DNA of 64,000 bases from positions 1 through 64,000 of the forward strand of contig NZ_JAGENB010000012.1 in assembly GCF_019991125.1 (NCBI RefSeq), given 5' to 3'. The stretch's first letter is position 1. Each line of letters opens with the position of its first letter. The notes beneath the pieces are model-generated. The model ran no database searches, had not been told where the DNA came from, and saw nothing but the letters and a program-made list of their open reading frames with translations. The position numbers were made by a program, and so were the translations under genes. This DNA is from Phyllobacterium calauticae (GTDB lineage Bacteria > Pseudomonadota > Alphaproteobacteria > Rhizobiales > Rhizobiaceae). Below are positions 63,303 to 64,000 of the stretch, piece by piece.

Positions 63303-64000
63303 ATGTCTATTTTGAACACATCACTGCCCGCAGCCGTTCATCGACAACCTCGCCGAAGCCGCTACGCCATCGCTTCCAGCCATGATCAGGCGCTGCTCGA
63401 AGCTTCGCCCCTGGCCGATTTCATTGTTTTCGTGGAACCGGACGCGGATCATCTCCGGCTGCTGAATGCCTTTCCGCTGATCGGCGTGGCCGTTTCAGAT
63501 ACCGGCGCGGCGGAGCTGCAGAACGCATTGAAGCGCATCTACCGGTTCAGGACCGTTCCCGAAGTGCCGATTGTCCGGCTGGATGCATCGACGGTTGCTA
63601 CACAGGCTGCGCTTGTCGCGCAGGTGCTTGAATGCGGGCTGGATCGCCTCACCAGCCACGTGACCAAGGTACACGGCGAGCTTGTCATGCTGCGGCGCGA
63701 ACGGGAGACGCTCTTCGAGAACTACCGCGCCATCGAAAATGCCTTCCACGCCAGGAACTGGGATTCCGTCACCGAGATTTTCGGCCACACGCCATGCATC
63801 GACCCGAAGGATGAAGGCTTTGCCAACCTTCTGCGGGAATCGGAAATCGAACAGCTCTTCCCGGTATCGAGCTATGCGGTCTCCGGCTTTGCCCTGCATT
63901 TCCGCGGCCTGCCCACGGGTCGTTCCGGACAGCTAATTGTCACGCTTGACTACGTTGAGAATGGCGAAGGCATCGCGGAATGGCTGGTCCCCTATGCCAG
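63303..64000 (+). CDS. Start of the next polysaccharide operon, WgaA(ExpA1)-like (partial)
   Basis: An open frame from ATG 63303 runs off the right edge with 232 codons visible. I do not recognise a catalytic motif. Residues about 95-150 are helical (AALVAQVLECGLDRL, VKVHGELVMLRRERETLFENY), followed by a beta-rich part. In Sinorhizobium the wga (expA) operon begins near expC/expG with a protein of unknown role, which this may be. The ribosome site (ACGGG) is weak, so the start is tentative. Confidence 0.6.
   Translation, partial: MSILNTSLPAAVHRQPRRSRYAIASSHDQALLEASPLADFIVFVEPDADHLRLLNAFPLIGVAVSDTGAAELQNALKRIYRFRTVPEVPIVRLDASTVATQAALVAQVLECGLDRLTSHVTKVHGELVMLRRERETLFENYRAIENAFHARNWDSVTEIFGHTPCIDPKDEGFANLLRESEIEQLFPVSSYAVSGFALHFRGLPTGRSGQLIVTLDYVENGEGIAEWLVPYA

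Overview
The window is about 60% GC and carries a repABC partition/replication locus at its left end, rhizobial-type regulators (PcaQ, PobR, PcaR and a MarR-type WggR-like protein), an Irr-type iron-control box and a RIME-like intergenic repeat. Together these point to a Hyphomicrobiales (Rhizobiales) alphaproteobacterium, with the window lying on a secondary replicon (chromid or megaplasmid). The genus cannot be fixed from the sequence alone.

Layout. (1) 1-3060: repA-repB-repC on the minus strand, with a counter-transcribed RNA between repB and repC and parS-like palindromes. (2) 3173-5008: a membrane-bound diguanylate cyclase. (3) 5335-12335: a cytochrome bd operon, GbsR-like regulator-cydD-cydC-cydA-cydB-cydX. 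(4) 12542-16749: an iron uptake operon efeU-efeO-efeB plus a second imelysin-family EfeO, preceded by an Irr-type box. (5) 17024-28351: a 5-oxoprolinase divergent from a MarR regulator, a GsiABCD-ordered peptide ABC importer and a cytosolic M14 metallopeptidase; probably a (pyro)glutamyl-peptide scavenging system. (6) 28362-45562: the protocatechuate/4-hydroxybenzoate branch of the beta-ketoadipate pathway. It holds a branched-chain-type ABC importer, pcaDCHGB with divergent pcaQ, an APH(3')-like kinase gene, pobA/pobR, pcaR and pcaIJF. Two matching PcaQ-type sites, with a conserved element at the same distance, link importer and catabolic operon. (7) 45615-64000: a polysaccharide cluster with the architecture of the Sinorhizobium galactoglucan (EPS II, exp/wg) locus. 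It has a type I secretion pair, a small RTX protein, glycosyltransferases, a methyltransferase, a pyruvyltransferase-family protein, galE, a MarR-type regulator, a WgcA-like glycosyltransferase and the start of a further operon that runs off the window.

How the parts work together. Aromatic acids enter through the ABC importer and are converted by PobA and the Pca enzymes to succinyl-CoA and acetyl-CoA. The bd oxidase supports respiration at low oxygen and EfeUOB supplies iron. In the polysaccharide cluster, similar inverted repeats (TTTC..GAAA type) occur upstream of three of its transcription units, next to the MarR gene. Three of its proteins share a GWxxD(P) motif, and one 747-residue protein looks like a glycosyltransferase paralogue that has lost its catalytic residues. 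This is the part of the window with least described biology. Start codons were reassigned from ribosome binding sites wherever the longest ORF began at an unlikely TTG or GTG.
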